64,000 nt of DNA from Acetomicrobium flavidum (GTDB taxonomy: Bacteria > Synergistota > Synergistia > Synergistales > Acetomicrobiaceae): positions 186,001 to 250,000 of the forward strand of contig NZ_FSQZ01000001.1 of assembly GCF_900129645.1 (NCBI RefSeq), written 5' to 3'. This document shows, one piece after another, positions 62,651 to 64,000 of this stretch. The translations under genes were made by a program, and so were the position numbers. The stretch's first letter is position 1. The number at the start of each line of letters is the position of its first letter. The notes under the pieces were generated by a model that was not told the origin of the DNA, did no database searches, and was given only the letters and a program-made list of their open reading frames with translations.

Positions 62651-64000
62651 AAGAACATTTGCCCCTGGAAGAGGTTTGGCAATTATTAAGAGCGAGATGG
62701 ACCGGCAGACGGTTACCAGTCGAGCGCATTCCATTGCAACAGGCACATGGAGCATTGTTGGCCGAAGACATAGTTTCGCCGATCAATGTCCCTCACTATC
62801 CTGCGTCGGCCGTAGATGGTTATGCAGTGTTATCATCCTCCACCTCAATGGCTACAGCAGCTACTCCCGCAATTCTCGACGAAGGTCAATACCAATGGGT
62901 AAATACTGGCTCTTTCGTTCCGCCCGATTTTGATTCAGTTGCCATGGTAGAGGACACTTCCCTCAAGGACGGGAATTTATACGTATATGTTTCGTTGTCT
63001 CCCGGAGCTAACCTGAGACCCGTTGGAGAAGATATCGTAAAAGGCCAGATCGTTGCACACTTTGGAGACGCGGTTGACCCAAATTTAATGGCCTTGTTTT
63101 ACGCCATAGGAATGCGTGAACTGCCAGTCCTATCGAGGCCTAAAGTTGTATTCATACCGACGGGTGACGAGATAGTTCCCAGAGGACATGTGGAAGATCC
63201 CAGCTATCTCCCGCCAGGAAAAGTGATGGAAAGCAATTCGGTCATGCTTGAATGCCTGTTTGAAAAGTGGAAGACCCCGCTATTCATAGGGCCGCACGTC
63301 AAAGATGACCTAAAGTCATTAAGGGAAGCCTTATTAAAGGCTGCCGAAGAATACGATTTAGTGTTGATTGGAGCGGGATCGGCTAAGGGAAAGAGGGACT
63401 TCACTGCTGAAGCCATTGAACATGAGGGTGAACTTTTGTTTCATTGGGTCTTGATGAAACCGGGTAGACCAGCGCTGCTTGGAGCGGTAAAAGACAAGCC
63501 CGTAGTCGGAATGCCGGGCTTTCCCATGTCTACCATGGTAGTCGCCTGGTCTGTCGTGTACCCTCTAGTGGAGCTTTTGATGAAGGGCAACTTAAACGAA
63601 GAAAAGTTCCTTGATGATGCCATGGGAACCAAGGAAAAGCTAAAGGCATCCCTACTGATGTCTCATACATCCCCTCAAGGGATAAGCGAATGGCTGAGAG
63701 TAAGGGCGGTTCAGCTTGGATCCAAGAGATACGTATGGCCCCTTTCTGGGGGTTCCAGTTCAATGCGGGCTACGGCCGAAGCTGACGGATTTGTATTGCT
63801 TTCTTCAAAGACTTACGAGTGTCCAAAGGGCAAGGAGCTGGAGGTAAGGTTGGTAAGAGACGTGCCATGGGAAAGCCGGGCATTATTTCAGGGCTCCGAC
63901 GACCCCGCGGTAGCAAAGTTGGTTTCCTACGTTAGAAGAAGGGGTGCCGATCTGATCATACGTTCCGTTGGAAGTTTGGGAGGGCTGGCGGCCCTGGCAA
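62644..64000 (+). CDS. MoeA-like protein with C-terminal periplasmic-binding-like domain (cut by window end)
   Basis: At least 452 residues; the frame runs off the right edge. The first 400 residues repeat the MoeA layout (VPHYPASAVDGYAV, NTGSFVPPDFDSVAMVED, FIPTGDEIVPRG, MKPGRPALLG, GMPGFPMSTMVV). After that it continues with a stretch FQGSDDPAVAKLVSYVRRRG and VGSLGGLAAL that matches the PBP-like domain found in fused MoeA proteins, often involved in molybdate or tungstate handling. A start ATG at 62644 overlaps the first moeA. The paired genes may handle Mo versus W. Confidence 0.88.
   Translation, partial: MVKEHLPLEEVWQLLRARWTGRRLPVERIPLQQAHGALLAEDIVSPINVPHYPASAVDGYAVLSSSTSMATAATPAILDEGQYQWVNTGSFVPPDFDSVAMVEDTSLKDGNLYVYVSLSPGANLRPVGEDIVKGQIVAHFGDAVDPNLMALFYAIGMRELPVLSRPKVVFIPTGDEIVPRGHVEDPSYLPPGKVMESNSVMLECLFEKWKTPLFIGPHVKDDLKSLREALLKAAEEYDLVLIGAGSAKGKRDFTAEAIEHEGELLFHWVLMKPGRPALLGAVKDKPVVGMPGFPMSTMVVAWSVVYPLVELLMKGNLNEEKFLDDAMGTKEKLKASLLMSHTSPQGISEWLRVRAVQLGSKRYVWPLSGGSSSMRATAEADGFVLLSSKTYECPKGKELEVRLVRDVPWESRALFQGSDDPAVAKLVSYVRRRGADLIIRSVGSLGGLAALA

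Overview
The window looks like chromosomal DNA of an anaerobic, probably thermophilic, Gram-negative-type bacterium. The best guess is the phylum Synergistota, near Acetomicrobium/Anaerobaculum. This is inference from gene content: a Na+-type V/A-ATPase operon, a TAXI-type TRAP permease with DUF1850, a TtuA/TtuB tRNA thiolation pair typical of thermophiles, a meso-diaminopimelate-type murE, and a dcw cluster that keeps ftsI-murEF-mraY-murD-ftsW-murGC. No 16S gene is present, so the phylum is not proven.

Layout. (1) 1-4.9 kb is an AT-rich accessory island. It holds two different Mrr-type nucleases, a stand-alone proteasome-beta-like Ntn hydrolase, and three decayed genes (an HTH fragment, a PD-(D/E)XK-like protein with two in-frame stops, and the 3' end of an ImmA/IrrE-type peptidase). 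It ends at a tRNA-Arg. (2) 5-15.3 kb is housekeeping: pcm, DUF1850 plus TRAP permease, ileS, a DksA-like gene, an RluD-type pseudouridine synthase, then the minus-strand unit ttuB-ttuA-rqcH. (3) 15.3-20.5 kb is a tRNA-rich zone with seven tRNAs, a KAP-type P-loop NTPase lodged between two tRNA pairs, an iron-sulfur flavoprotein and rsmA. (4) 20.6-33 kb carries thrS, a structured leader with infC-rpmI-rplT, trkH-ktrA, pheST, a ZapB-like coiled coil, zapA, cvpA and mutS2, then tRNA-Arg(CCG). (5) 33.3-42.1 kb is a nine-gene V/A-ATPase operon in the order H-I-K-E-C-F-A-B-D. (6) 42.2-43.4 kb has cheR (minus) and RNase P RNA. (7) 43.5-59.2 kb is the dcw cell-wall and division cluster from mraZ to ftsZ, without murB or ddl. 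(8) 59.2-64 kb has a B12/radical SAM protein, a SPOR protein and two tandem moeA-type genes, the second cut by the window end.

How the genes work together. The core regions cover aminoacyl-tRNA synthesis, tRNA and rRNA modification, ribosome rescue (rqcH and mutS2), ion homeostasis (Trk/Ktr and a predicted Na+ V-ATPase) and cell division. The regulatory features I trust most are four MraZ boxes with a 10-nt period before mraZ, a chain of five hairpins before infC with an ATA start codon, and a perfect 18-bp inverted repeat after the V-ATPase operon. The least explained part is the island at 1-4.9 kb. No complete new system can be demonstrated from sequence alone. The Thr2 Ntn hydrolase next to Mrr-type nucleases, and the lone KAP NTPase, are the best candidates for undescribed defence functions.
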